Assembly (NCBI RefSeq): GCF_014196335.1
Contig: NZ_JACIDM010000001.1
Span: 1,342,195-1,406,194, forward strand
Direction: 5' to 3'
Source of the DNA: Brevundimonas lenta
GTDB taxonomy: Bacteria; Pseudomonadota; Alphaproteobacteria; Caulobacterales; Caulobacteraceae
Length of the DNA stretch: 64,000 nucleotides
The notes beneath the pieces are model-generated. The model worked only from the letters and a program-made list of their open reading frames with translations, was not told the origin of the DNA and did not search any database. The position numbers and the translations under genes were made by a program. Below are positions 50,182 to 59,116 of the stretch, in pieces; positions within the stretch are counted from its first letter, which is position 1, and each line of letters begins with the position of its first letter.

Positions 50182-52080
50182 TTATTCCGCGGCTCTCACC
50201 ACCGCCAGCACCGTGCCTTCGCCGACCTGTTCGCCGACGGCGACCCCGACGGTCTCGACCACGCCGTCGAACGGGGCGACCAGGGCGTGCTCCATCTTCA
50301 TCGCTTCCAGCACCACGATCGGTGCGCCCTTCGGCACCGCGTCGCCGGCCATGGCGGGCGTGGCGACGATCTTGCCCGGCATGGGTGCACGGAGAGAGCC
50401 GTCGGAGGCGGCGCCGGCGCCCGCCCCCGCCTTTGCGAACGTCCGTATTTCGAAGGCCTGTCCGTCCTCGAAGCTCACGCCTGAATTCGTCGAAAGCGGC
50501 AGGTACCCAGACACCGCATATTTGTCGGGGCTAATCCGAACCCGTCGCCGAACGCCGTCGACCACGACGTCTTGAAGGCCTGTCGACGGGCCGTTTGCCC
50601 GGAACCCAAGAGTGCCGTCGTATCCGTGCCAAGGACTATGGGGGTCACCCTCCCAGTGGTTGCTGCACTGGAAGCGTAGGTAACGAGCGGCGTCTTCGAG
50701 TGCGTCTTCCGACAACGGGAGCGCAGCCAGCGCGGCCTCCTCGGCGGCGATGAATCCCGTATCCACGTCGCCCTCGACGAACCTCGGATGGTCGAGGCAA
50801 CGCACCAGGAAGCCGGCGTTTGTCTTCACCGGCCAGACCTCGACCTCGGAGCAGGCGATGCTCAGCTCGGCCGCCGCGTCCTCGCGGGTCTCGGCGTGGA
50901 CGATCAGCTTGGCGATCATTGGGTCGTAGAACTGGCTGACCTCGCCGCCGGCCATGACGCCGGTGTCGACGCGGACGTCGTCGGGCAGGACGAAATGCTC
51001 CAGCTTCCCAATCGAGGGGAGGAAGCCGTTGGCGGGGTCCTCAGCGTAGAGGCGGGCCTCCATGGCCCAGCCGTTCAGGTGGATCTCTTCCTGCTTCAGC
51101 GGGATCGGCTCGCCAGCGGCGACGCGGAACTGCCATTCGACCAGATCGACGCCGGTGACCTCCTCGGTGACCGGGTGCTCGACCTGCAGGCGGGTGTTCA
51201 TCTCCATGAACCAGATGCGGTCGGCCTTCAGGCCGTTCGAGGCGTCCGCGATGAACTCGATGGTGCCGGCGCCCTGATAGTTCACGGCCTTCGCGGCGCG
51301 CACGGCGGCGTCGGTGACGGCCTTGCGGGTGGCCGCGTCCATGCCGGGGGCGGGGGCTTCCTCGATGACCTTCTGGTGGCGGCGCTGCAGCGAGCAGTCG
51401 CGCTCATACAGGTGCACCACGTTCCCGTGGCTGTCGCCGAAGACCTGCACCTCGATGTGGCGCGGGCGGGTGATGTAGCTCTCGATCAGCACGCGGTCGT
51501 CGCCGAACGAGGCCTTGCCCTCGCGCCGCGCGCTGGCCAGGCCGTCGGCGAAGTCCTCGGCCCTGTCGACCTTCTTCATGCCCTTGCCGCCGCCGCCGGC
51601 CACGGCCTTGATCAGCACCGGGAAGCCGATGCGGCTCGCCTCGGCGGTCAGGGTGGCGTCGGACTGGTCCTCGCCCTGGTAGCCCGGGGTGACCGGCACG
51701 CCGGCCTCGATCATCAGCTTCTTGGCCGCGTCCTTCAGGCCCATAGCCCGGATCGACGCCGGCTTCGGCCCGATCCAGACGATGCCGGCCGCCGCGACCG
51801 CTTCCGCGAAGTCGGCGTTCTCGGACAGGAAGCCGTAGCCCGGGTGGATGGCCTCGGCTCCCGTGGCCTTCGCCGCCGCCAGCACCTTCTCGGCGACCAG
51901 ATAGGACTCGCGCGCGGCCGCCGGCCCGATCAGCACGGCCTCGTCCGCCTCGCGCACGTGCAGGGCGTCGGCGTCAGCCTCCGAGTAGACGGCGATGGTG
52001 CGGATGCCCATCCGCTTGGCGGTGCGGAAGACACGGCAGGCGATCTCGCCGCGATTGGCGACCAGTACGGACTTGAACAT
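50182..52080 (-). CDS. mccA: 3-methylcrotonyl-CoA carboxylase alpha (biotin) subunit
   Basis: A 632-residue biotin enzyme: biotin carboxylase domain (FKSVLVANRGEIACRVFRTA, LIKAVAGGGGKGMKKV, ERDCSLQRRHQKVIEEAPAP, MEMNTRLQVEHPVTEEVTG), BT region and a C-terminal biotinyl domain with EAMKMEHALVAPFDG near residue 595. Its partner, the carboxyltransferase subunit (54833-56425), and the hydratase lie upstream in the same direction, which assigns it to leucine catabolism (LiuD). It carboxylates 3-methylcrotonyl-CoA to 3-methylglutaconyl-CoA. Confidence 0.92.
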   Translation of the reverse strand: MFKSVLVANRGEIACRVFRTAKRMGIRTIAVYSEADADALHVREADEAVLIGPAAARESYLVAEKVLAAAKATGAEAIHPGYGFLSENADFAEAVAAAGIVWIGPKPASIRAMGLKDAAKKLMIEAGVPVTPGYQGEDQSDATLTAEASRIGFPVLIKAVAGGGGKGMKKVDRAEDFADGLASARREGKASFGDDRVLIESYITRPRHIEVQVFGDSHGNVVHLYERDCSLQRRHQKVIEEAPAPGMDAATRKAVTDAAVRAAKAVNYQGAGTIEFIADASNGLKADRIWFMEMNTRLQVEHPVTEEVTGVDLVEWQFRVAAGEPIPLKQEEIHLNGWAMEARLYAEDPANGFLPSIGKLEHFVLPDDVRVDTGVMAGGEVSQFYDPMIAKLIVHAETREDAAAELSIACSEVEVWPVKTNAGFLVRCLDHPRFVEGDVDTGFIAAEEAALAALPLSEDALEDAARYLRFQCSNHWEGDPHSPWHGYDGTLGFRANGPSTGLQDVVVDGVRRRVRISPDKYAVSGYLPLSTNSGVSFEDGQAFEIRTFAKAGAGAGAASDGSLRAPMPGKIVATPAMAGDAVPKGAPIVVLEAMKMEHALVAPFDGVVETVGVAVGEQVGEGTVLAVVRAAE

Positions 52081-52116
52081 GGCGTCTCTCTAGCGGCTCG
52101 CGCGGCCCGGGGCCAC

Positions 52117-53214
52117 TCAGTGACCGGCCATCTCGTTGAAGCCCAGGTACAGCCACAGCAGGGCGAGCAGCGAGAAGGTGCAGGTCGTCAGCACGAAGAG
52201 CACGAACATCCGCGCCAGGGTTCCGAAAACGCTGCGCTGATAGGCGCCCTTCATGTGCAGATACAGATGCGCCGGCGCCAGCCACAGCAGCCACCAGGCC
52301 ACCGGCCCCGTCACGATCGACAGCCCCATGATGGCGATCAGCAGCAGCAGCTGGAACGACAGCGAGTGCATCGAGAAAATCACGTGGTCGAACACGAAAT
52401 AGCGGCGGTTGAAGGCGAACAGCAGCGTCAGCATCAGCGCCGAGACGGGCAGGGCTAGGATGGCCACGCGGTGGGCCCAGATCTCGAGGATCAGGGAGAA
52501 GCGGGCCGGGTCGTCGCGCACGGCCGCGATGCGGGCGTCGAACCAGTGCTGCACGCTGCGCAGCTTCTCGGCGTCGTCGCCCTCCATCTTCGGGGCGTCG
52601 GCGGCGTTGTCGCGGGCCTTCTCGGCCACGTCCGTGCCGAGGCTGCGGCCGAAGGTGACCCAGTCGCCCTCGGCGGCCGCGATCTGCGTCTTCTTCTCGG
52701 CCTCGGTCAGGGTGGGGTCGTTCATGACCTGCGTACGGAACTCGTCCATCGCCGCCGTGCCGGGTGTGATGGTGCGGCCGTTGTATTTCATGGTGGCGCC
52801 GCCGCGCGCGGCCTCGGCGTCATGCCGGCGGTCGGCGTCGGCCTTCATCGCGGCGTGGCCGACGAAGAAGGCGATCAGCAGGATGACCAGGAACATGCGG
52901 AACGGCTGCACCTGGGCGGCGCGCTTGCCGTCCAGATAGTCGCGGGTCAGCTGGCCGGGGCGGCGCAGCAGGTTGGGCAGGGTCGTGAACAGCCGCCCGT
53001 CGAGGTGCAGCAGGCTCTCAACCGCCTCGACCGTCAGCTTCCAGATCGACTTGTGGAAGTCCTCGGCCAGCTGGCCGCACTCATGGCAGTGCGGGCCCTG
53101 CAAGACCGTCTGGCAGTTGGCGCAGGGGGTGCCCGGCGGAATGTCCGCGTGCTGACGTTTCCATTTCAGCCAGCCGCCGGCCGAGGCCAGCGCCGCCGTT
53201 TCCAGTTCCGCCAT
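52117..53214 (-). CDS. DUF3667-type membrane protein with zinc ribbon
   Basis: A 365-residue protein. Residues ~30-48 form a zinc ribbon CANCQTVLQGPHCHECGQ (two CxxC pairs). A conserved block HKSIWKLTVEAVESLLHLDG and TLPNLLRRPGQLTRDYLDGKR matches DUF3667. About five membrane helices follow (FRMFLVILLIAFFVGHA, ILALPVSALMLTLLFAF, LLLLIAIMGLSIV, VAWWLLWLAPAHLYLH, VLFVLTTCTFSLLALLWLY). Function is unknown. It has a good GGAGGGG site and lies inside the leucine-catabolism run. Confidence 0.85.
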   Translation of the reverse strand: MAELETAALASAGGWLKWKRQHADIPPGTPCANCQTVLQGPHCHECGQLAEDFHKSIWKLTVEAVESLLHLDGRLFTTLPNLLRRPGQLTRDYLDGKRAAQVQPFRMFLVILLIAFFVGHAAMKADADRRHDAEAARGGATMKYNGRTITPGTAAMDEFRTQVMNDPTLTEAEKKTQIAAAEGDWVTFGRSLGTDVAEKARDNAADAPKMEGDDAEKLRSVQHWFDARIAAVRDDPARFSLILEIWAHRVAILALPVSALMLTLLFAFNRRYFVFDHVIFSMHSLSFQLLLLIAIMGLSIVTGPVAWWLLWLAPAHLYLHMKGAYQRSVFGTLARMFVLFVLTTCTFSLLALLWLYLGFNEMAGH

Positions 53215-53238
53215 GTCGCCCCCTCCGATTGATTCCTG

Positions 53239-54138
53239 TCAGGCCCAGCCCGGCTTACGCTTTTCAAGGAAAGCGCGCACGCCTTCCTGACCTTCGGATG
53301 AAACGCGCGCCCGTGCGATCCGTCGGGCGGTCTCCTCCATCAGGCCGCCGTCCACCTTGTGGTGGGCCACGTCGTGCACCAGCCGCTTGGCGTCGCCCAT
53401 GGCGCCCGGCGCATTGGCCGACAGGCTGTCGGTCAGCATGGAGATGAACTCGTCCATCGAGCCCTCGGGCAGGACCATGTCGATCAGACCGGCGTGCGCG
53501 GCGTAGTCGGCGTCGAAGATGTTGGCGGTCAGGAACAGCTGACGCGCGCGGCGCGGGCCGATAGCCTCGATCACATAGGGGGCGATGGTCGCCGGGATCA
53601 GGCCCAGCTTGACCTCGGAGAAGGCGAAGCGCGCGCCCTCGACCGCCACCGCCATGTCGCAGGCCGCCACGATGCCGGCGCCGCCGCCCATGGCCGCGCC
53701 CTCGACCAGCGCCACGGTCAGCGCCGGCACGTCGTGCAGCGCCTTCAGCATCTTCGCCAGGCCCATGGCATCGCTGCGGTTGTCGGATTCCGACCAGCCC
53801 GCGGCGTCCCGCATCCAGGCCAGGTCCGCCCCGGCGCTGAACGTCCCGCCGGCGCCGCGAATGAAGACGACGCGCACGTGGTCCGCGCCGTGCAGGGTCT
53901 CGAACGCCTCATACAGCGCCGCGATGGTCGCGGCGTCGAAGGCGTTGCGCTTCTCCGGTCGGTTGATGGTGACGAAGACCACCCCGTCGGCGGTGGACTC
54001 GATGCGCACCAGATCGTCGTTGGCGTCCGGCGCCGCACCGGCCACCAGCGGCTGGGCGATCGCATTGATCTCGGCCGCCTCGGCGTCGGTGATGTCGAGG
54101 GCGTCTTCGGGCTCGGCGTCGGTGGGCTTGTCGTTCAT
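53239..54138 (-). CDS. Methylglutaconyl-CoA hydratase (enoyl-CoA hydratase family)
   Basis: A 299-residue crotonase-family enzyme. The oxyanion-hole blocks are GTFSAGADLAWMRDA and VALVEGAAMGGGAGIVAACD, followed by FSEVKLGLIPATIAPYV, a sequence typical of methylglutaconyl-CoA hydratase (LiuC). It carries an unusual acidic N-terminal extension of ~45 residues (DAEPEDALDITDAEAAEINA). Start at ATG 54138 is preferred to a TTG at 54168 that would overlap the previous gene. Forms 3-hydroxy-3-methylglutaryl-CoA. Confidence 0.85.
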   Translation of the reverse strand: MNDKPTDAEPEDALDITDAEAAEINAIAQPLVAGAAPDANDDLVRIESTADGVVFVTINRPEKRNAFDAATIAALYEAFETLHGADHVRVVFIRGAGGTFSAGADLAWMRDAAGWSESDNRSDAMGLAKMLKALHDVPALTVALVEGAAMGGGAGIVAACDMAVAVEGARFAFSEVKLGLIPATIAPYVIEAIGPRRARQLFLTANIFDADYAAHAGLIDMVLPEGSMDEFISMLTDSLSANAPGAMGDAKRLVHDVAHHKVDGGLMEETARRIARARVSSEGQEGVRAFLEKRKPGWA

Positions 54139-54148
54139 GGGGGAGCTT

Positions 54149-54829
54149 TCAGTGGGGGGCTTTGACAAAATGCCTGAGGTTCAAAACCGCAATTGGCTTG
54201 TCGGCTATCCAGTTGTGAGCAGCGCGAGTCACGCCATCGAAGGTGGCCAAGATCGCACCCTGTGCACCGGAATGCTGAAGAGCACCATAAAGCTCCCGAA
54301 CAACTGATGGCGAGAGAGGCCTTCTATGGGCTTTGCACTGAACGATGACATGTTCTGCGTCACGCCGCATGACGAGGTCTATTCCGCCATCTCCGGCACC
54401 GCCAACTGAAGTGACATCCCAACCTTTCTGGCGGAAGTATCGAGCGACCAGTCGTTCGAACATCGCGCCGTCTGCGTTCCGCCAAAGATTGGCGGTTTGG
54501 GCCATTGTCCACGAGCTAGAAATGCGACGATGCTCATCGTAGGCGATCAGCTCTCGGCTATGCGCGCGGAGGGCCCGCTGATGCGCTCCCAAGGGGTTCC
54601 AATGGCCATCCCACCATCGGAGTTGCGCCCCGTGGACTGGCTCAACTGGGCGAGGACGCCTTGGCTCTTCAAGTTCGCGTTCTTGCAGCAGCCCAAGTTG
54701 AAGCCCCAGATCGATTGCCTCTCCCATATTGGTGGGATGAACAGCCGTGCTTGATAGAACGGCCATCAGGCTTTCGCGCGTGAGTGACTGTCGGAACCCA
54801 ATCAGTACTCGTCTGGCTTCGTCTTGCAT
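54149..54829 (-). CDS. Mrr-type restriction endonuclease-like protein
   Basis: A 226-residue protein. The C-terminal half is an Mrr_cat-like PD-(D/E)xK nuclease domain: FERLVARYFRQKGWDVTSVG (Glu125), GAGDGGIDLVMRR (Asp151), VIVQCKAHRR (Gln164-x-Lys166) and ELYGALQHSGAQGAILATF. The N-terminal ~115 residues are unrecognised and might be a target-recognition or partner domain. It starts three bases after the mccB stop, inside the leucine operon. One 60-base line near its 3' end counts 33 G/C, lower than flanking genes, suggesting acquisition. Confidence 0.8.
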   Translation of the reverse strand: MQDEARRVLIGFRQSLTRESLMAVLSSTAVHPTNMGEAIDLGLQLGLLQERELEEPRRPRPVEPVHGAQLRWWDGHWNPLGAHQRALRAHSRELIAYDEHRRISSSWTMAQTANLWRNADGAMFERLVARYFRQKGWDVTSVGGAGDGGIDLVMRRDAEHVIVQCKAHRRPLSPSVVRELYGALQHSGAQGAILATFDGVTRAAHNWIADKPIAVLNLRHFVKAPH

Positions 54830-54832
54830 TCC

Positions 54833-56425
54833 CTACATCCGGAACACGCCGAACGTCGTCTCCGGCACCGGGGCGTTCAGCGAGGCGCTGATCGCCAGCC
54901 CTAGCACGTCGCGGGTCTGGGCCGGGTCGATGACGCCGTCGTCCCACAGGCGGGCGGTGGCGTAGTACGGATTGCCCTCGTCCTCGTATTTCTGGCGCAC
55001 CGGGGCCTTGAAGGCTTCGGCCTGTTCCGGCGTCCAACTGTCGGCGTCGCGGTGGACGGTGGCCAGCACGGCGGCGGCCTGTTCGCCGCCCATGACGCTG
55101 ATCCGGCTGTTCGGCCAGGTGAACAGGAAGCGCGGGGAATAGGCGCGGCCGCACATGCCGTAGTTGCCGGCGCCGAAGCTGCCGCCGATCAGCACCGTGA
55201 ACTTGGGCACCTCGGCGGAGGCCACGGCGGTGACCAGCTTGGCCCCGTTCTTGGCGATGCCCTCGGCCTCGTAGCGGCCGCCGACCATGAAGCCGGAGAT
55301 GTTCTGCAGGAACAGCAGCGGGATCTTCCGCTTGCAGGCCAGTTCGATGAAGTGGGCGCCCTTCAACGCGCTCTCCGAGAACAGCACGCCGTTGTTGGCC
55401 AGGATGGCGACCGGATAGCCCCAGATGCGGGCGAAGCCGCACACCAGGGTGGTGCCGTACAGGGCCTTGAACTCGTCGAACTCCGAGCCGTCGACCAACC
55501 GGGCGATGACCTCGCGCACGTCATAGGGCGCGCGCACGTCGTCGGGGATCAGGCCGTACAGCTCCTCGGCGTCATAGGCCGGGGCCTTCGGCTCGCGCAC
55601 GTCCAGCTCGACCTTTTTCACCGTATTGAGGCCGTCCACGATGGTGCGCACGATCTCCAGCGCGTGTTCGTCGTTCTCGGCGACATAGTCGACCACGCCG
55701 GACTTGCGGCCGTGGGTCTCGGCGCCGCCCAGCTCCTCGGCCGAGATGACCTCGCCGGTCGCGGCCTTCACCAGCGGCGGGCCGGCCAGGAAGATGGTGC
55801 CCTGGTTGCGGACGATGACGGTCTCGTCCGACATCGCCGGCACATAGGCGCCGCCGGCGGTGCAGCTGCCCATGACGCAGGCGATCTGCGGGATCGCCTT
55901 GGCCGACATGCGCGCCTGGTTGAAGAAGATCCGTCCGAAATGGTCGCGGTCGGGGAAGACCTCGGCCTGGTGCGGCAGGTTCGCGCCGCCGGAATCGACC
56001 AGATAGACGCAGGGCAGGCTATTCTGCTCCGCGATCTCCTGCGCCCGCAGGTGCTTCTTCACCGTCATCGGGAAGTAGGCGCCGCCCTTCACCGTCGGAT
56101 CGTTGGCGACGATCATCACCTCGCGGCCCGCCACACGGCCGACGCCGCAGATCATGCCGGCGCCCGGCGCCTCGTCATTGTACATGCCGCCGGCGGCCAG
56201 CTGGCCGACCTCGAGGAACGGCGAACCGGGATCCAGCAGGCGCTCGACCCGGTCGCGGGGCAGCAGCTTGCCGCGGGCCACGTGCCGCTCGCGGCTGGAG
56301 TCGGAGCCCCCGCGCGCGGCCTTCGCCACCTTCTCGTGCAACTCGTCGCGAAGCGCGCGGTTGTGAGCGTCCAGCGCCTTGAAGGCGGCGCCGTGGGGAT
56401 CGATCGCGGAAGAGAGCTTGGGCAT
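54833..56425 (-). CDS. mccB: 3-methylcrotonyl-CoA carboxylase beta (carboxyltransferase) subunit
   Basis: A 530-residue carboxyltransferase. Conserved blocks are [80 protein letters not shown] and [13 protein letters not shown]. The acyl-CoA and biotin-binding regions are complete. With MccA it performs the biotin-dependent carboxylation step of leucine breakdown. It is first in the run mccB, mrr-like, hydratase, DUF3667, mccA; the Mrr-like gene begins directly after its stop codon. Confidence 0.94.
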   Translation of the reverse strand: MPKLSSAIDPHGAAFKALDAHNRALRDELHEKVAKAARGGSDSSRERHVARGKLLPRDRVERLLDPGSPFLEVGQLAAGGMYNDEAPGAGMICGVGRVAGREVMIVANDPTVKGGAYFPMTVKKHLRAQEIAEQNSLPCVYLVDSGGANLPHQAEVFPDRDHFGRIFFNQARMSAKAIPQIACVMGSCTAGGAYVPAMSDETVIVRNQGTIFLAGPPLVKAATGEVISAEELGGAETHGRKSGVVDYVAENDEHALEIVRTIVDGLNTVKKVELDVREPKAPAYDAEELYGLIPDDVRAPYDVREVIARLVDGSEFDEFKALYGTTLVCGFARIWGYPVAILANNGVLFSESALKGAHFIELACKRKIPLLFLQNISGFMVGGRYEAEGIAKNGAKLVTAVASAEVPKFTVLIGGSFGAGNYGMCGRAYSPRFLFTWPNSRISVMGGEQAAAVLATVHRDADSWTPEQAEAFKAPVRQKYEDEGNPYYATARLWDDGVIDPAQTRDVLGLAISASLNAPVPETTFGVFRM

Positions 56426-56500
56426 GCGGGTGGTTTAGGCGGCTTCGAGGGCGCGGGGAAGTTCTCCTGCTGCCTGGCGGACTGGCGGCGCTGGATTCGT

Positions 56501-56650
56501 CACAACGGGCACAACGAGACACGACGAACACGACGGGGCTGGCGTCCTGCGGCGTCCGCCGGGCGACGCCATTCATTCCGAATGCGGGCCTTTGGCCCGC
56601 GGGCGTCCTCTGCGGGCACGTTCCCGTCGTGACTCGTCGTGCCCGTTGTG
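56501..56650. repeat. Inverted arms of tandem 9-mers (CACRACGRR)
   Basis: The left arm is CACAACGGG, CACAACGAG, one A, CACGACGAA, CACGACGGG (56501-56537). The right arm is CCCGTCGTG, one A, CTCGTCGTG, CCCGTTGTG (56623-56650), the reverse complement with one unit fewer. The spacer contains the perfect hairpin GCGGGCC-TTT-GGCCCGC. It fills the 320-base divergent gap between mccB and the MATE gene; no gene is in that gap. Confidence 0.8.
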
Positions 56651-56745
56651 ATGAACCTTCCCAAGTGAAGGGGTAGCCCAGCTTATGGCAGGCCAAGGAA
56701 TGCCGGGTTGACCCGCAAGCCCGACCGTGGCCTGTCGCCCGTCCC

Positions 56746-58086
56746 ATGTTCGGCCTCAGCTCCCAGACCCGCGTCACCCTGAAAGACCTGCTCCATCTCG
56801 CATGGCCGGTCGTGCTCGCGCGCATCGGCATCATGACCATGGGCCTGACCGATGCGATCGTGGTCGGCAACTATTCGGGCGAGCAACTGGCCTTCCACGC
56901 CCTGGCCTGGGCGCCGACCGCCATCCTGGTGACCACCGCCGTCGGCCTGATGCTGGGCGTGCAGGTCATGACCGCGCGCATGCTGGGCGAGGGCCGCACG
57001 CACGAGGTCGGGGCCGTGTTCCGGCGCGGCGTGGTCTACGCCCTGCAGATCGGCGTCGTCTCCATGATCGCCCTGATCGCGCTGGGCCCGTGGGGCCTGC
57101 GTCACGCCAACCTGGCCGAGGGGCTGGGCGAGGGCGCGGGCGGCCCGCTGGTCATCTTCGCCCTGTCGATGCCCGCCTATCTGGTGTCCGTCGCCGGCCA
57201 GTTCTTCCTCGAGGCCCTGCACAAGCCCAAGCCGGGCATGTGGGCCATGTGGATCGCCAACGGCGTCAATCTGGCGCTGAACCTGGTGCTGGTGCCCGAC
57301 TTGCTCGGCATTGGTTGGTCCGGCGCGGCGGCCTCGGCCTGGGCGACCTTCGGCGCGCGGCTGGCGCTGGCCGTCTTCCTGATCTGGTACATCCTGCGCC
57401 TGCCCGAGGCGCGGGCGCTGGGCGTGTTCGACCGGCCCAAGCGCGACATCCCCGCCGAGCGCGAGCAGCGCAAGGTCGGCTACGGCGCCGGCAGCTCCTA
57501 CTTCATCGAGGTCGGCGCTTTCGCCGCCATGACCTTCATCGCCGGTCAGCTGGGCGCGGTCGAAACTTCGGCCTGGACCATCGTGCTCAACATCTCGGCC
57601 ATCGTCTTCATGGTGCCCATGGGCCTGTCGTCGGCGACGGCGGTGCTGGTCGGCAAATCCTATGGTGCGGCGGACGGGAGGGGCGTGATGCGCGCAGGCC
57701 TTGTCGGCATCGGCGTGGTGACGGTTCTGGCCACGGTCATAGCCTTCGTCGTCTGGCCGACGGCGCCGTGGCTCGCGTCCGCCTACAACCGCGACCCGGC
57801 GCTGCTGGCGGTCGCCATTCCGGCGATCGTGCTGGCGACCCTGTTCTTCGTCGCCGACGCCATGCAGGTGGTCGCCGCCCAGGCCAACCGCGCGGCGGGC
57901 GACGTCTGGTGGCCGACGATCATGCATTTCGTCAGCTACACGGCGATCATGATGCCGCTGGGCTGGTGGCTGGCCCACCGCATCGGCGTGAACGGCCTGG
58001 TCTGGGCGGTGATCGTCGCCAGCCTGGTCTCGGCGGCCCTGCTGACCGGGCGGTTCGTGCGCGTGGCGCGGCGGCTGCCGGCGTGA
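56746..58086 (+). CDS. MATE-family multidrug/toxin exporter
   Basis: A 446-residue, 12-helix membrane protein. The two MATE halves are visible: LAWPVVLARIGIMTMGLTD with VVGNYSGEQLAF in the first, and GAGSSYFIEVGAFAAMTFIAG in the second; PMGLSSATAVLVGKSYGA is the typical loop motif. It resembles the NorM/DinF-type group. It exports cationic drugs by Na+ or H+ antiport, but the substrate is unknown. No adjacent regulator is seen; the next gene overlaps its stop. Confidence 0.93.
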   Translation: MFGLSSQTRVTLKDLLHLAWPVVLARIGIMTMGLTDAIVVGNYSGEQLAFHALAWAPTAILVTTAVGLMLGVQVMTARMLGEGRTHEVGAVFRRGVVYALQIGVVSMIALIALGPWGLRHANLAEGLGEGAGGPLVIFALSMPAYLVSVAGQFFLEALHKPKPGMWAMWIANGVNLALNLVLVPDLLGIGWSGAAASAWATFGARLALAVFLIWYILRLPEARALGVFDRPKRDIPAEREQRKVGYGAGSSYFIEVGAFAAMTFIAGQLGAVETSAWTIVLNISAIVFMVPMGLSSATAVLVGKSYGAADGRGVMRAGLVGIGVVTVLATVIAFVVWPTAPWLASAYNRDPALLAVAIPAIVLATLFFVADAMQVVAAQANRAAGDVWWPTIMHFVSYTAIMMPLGWWLAHRIGVNGLVWAVIVASLVSAALLTGRFVRVARRLPA

Positions 58087-58598
58087 CTGCGATCCCGGAG
58101 CTCGTGACCGAACGGCTGCGGCTCCGGGCCCCGCGCGAGACCGATCTCGAGACTTACATCCGGTTCTACGGCGACACCGAGGCCTCGGCCTTCTACGGCG
58201 GGCCGCTGACGCCCAACCAGGCATGGAGCCGGCTGGCGCGCGATGTCGGCCACTGGGTGCTGCGCGGCTACGGCCTGTGGTTCGTCGAACGCCTGGACGA
58301 CGGCGCACCGGTCGGCGGATGCGGCTTGTACTGGCCGCTGGGCTGGCCCCGGTCCGAGCTCACCTGGTGGGTTCTGCCGGAACAGCGCCGCCGGGGCTTC
58401 GCCGCCGAGGCGTCCTGCGCCGCCATCGCCTGGGGCTACGACACCCTCGGCTGGGACCGGATCGAGACCCACTGCGACGACGCCAACGAACCGGCCCGGA
58501 GCCTGATCGGCGCCCTCGGCGGGACGAAGTTCGCGCGGGAGGTCTTCCCCGACGGGAAGGAACGCGACGTCTTCGAATTTCCGCGGCCTCAGGCCTGA
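58083..58598 (+). CDS. GNAT acetyltransferase (RimJ/RimL-like)
   Basis: A 171-residue protein starting at GTG 58083, four bases inside the MATE 3' end. Motifs: [50 protein letters not shown] (acetyl-CoA loop QRRRGFA) and [19 protein letters not shown]. This is the RimJ/RimL-type GNAT pattern for modification of N-termini or small amines. Target unknown. It overlaps the convergent VOC gene by ten bases. Confidence 0.9.
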   Translation: MTAIPELVTERLRLRAPRETDLETYIRFYGDTEASAFYGGPLTPNQAWSRLARDVGHWVLRGYGLWFVERLDDGAPVGGCGLYWPLGWPRSELTWWVLPEQRRRGFAAEASCAAIAWGYDTLGWDRIETHCDDANEPARSLIGALGGTKFAREVFPDGKERDVFEFPRPQA

Positions 58599-58957
58599 AC
58601 GAACCTCAGCGTATTGCCGTCCGGGTCGTCGGCGTAGAACTCCCGCGTGCCCCACGTCTGATCCACCGGCCCCTGATGCACGGGCGAGTCCGGCTTGTGC
58701 GACGGATCCAGCCCGCGCGACCGGAAGCTCGCGAACAGGGCGTCTACGTCCTCCACGACGACCACGACCGCCTGCCCGACCACCCCGTCGCCCGAATGGC
58801 TCGACAGGAACAGCAGGTCCCCGCCGCGCGTCAGCTCGGCGAACGCCGGATCGCCCTCCGACGGCCAGATCCCTCGGGCCTCGAAGTCCAGCACGCCGGT
58901 GTAGAAGGCCACCGACCGGGCCATGTCGCTGCATTTGACGGTGGGGATGATGGCCAT
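58589..58957 (-). CDS. VOC-family (glyoxalase/bleomycin-resistance-like) protein
   Basis: A 122-residue single-domain vicinal oxygen chelate protein: [21 protein letters not shown] and [14 protein letters not shown] are the N- and C-terminal repeats, with a Glu in EARGIWPSE. Such proteins bind a metal or sequester antibiotics; the specific ligand is not evident. It lies between the GNAT gene and metG. Confidence 0.88.
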   Translation of the reverse strand: MAIIPTVKCSDMARSVAFYTGVLDFEARGIWPSEGDPAFAELTRGGDLLFLSSHSGDGVVGQAVVVVVEDVDALFASFRSRGLDPSHKPDSPVHQGPVDQTWGTREFYADDPDGNTLRFVQA

Positions 58958-58985
58958 GGCCGAAGCCTATGCCGGGGGAGATGGA

Positions 58986-59107
58986 GGGTCGAGGGGCGAG
59001 GGTCGAGGGGCGAGGGTGGGCCGTGGGTGTTGCGAAATCCCGCCGCACTCGCCACTAACCTGTCTCGCTGCCAGTCGACCTCCCCTCGACCCTCGCCCCT
59101 CGACCCT
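58986..59107. repeat. Inverted arms of tandem 7-mers (GGGTCGA / GGGGCGA), copy 2
   Basis: The left arm is GGGTCGA, GGGGCGA, GGGTCGA, GGGGCGA and a degenerate GGGTGGG (58986-59020). The right arm (59075-59107) is TCGACCT, CCCC, TCGACCC, TCGCCCC, TCGACCC plus T. It is the second copy of the element at 46721-46840. Its right end lies ten bases before the metG ATG, so it must be part of the metG leader or promoter. Confidence 0.85.
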
Positions 59108-59116
59108 TAGGCCTCC

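Noticed and set aside
53239-54168. TTG start at 54168 for the hydratase
   Set aside because: It would overlap the stop of the Mrr-like gene by 20 bases, and an ATG with the same acidic extension lies ten codons downstream.
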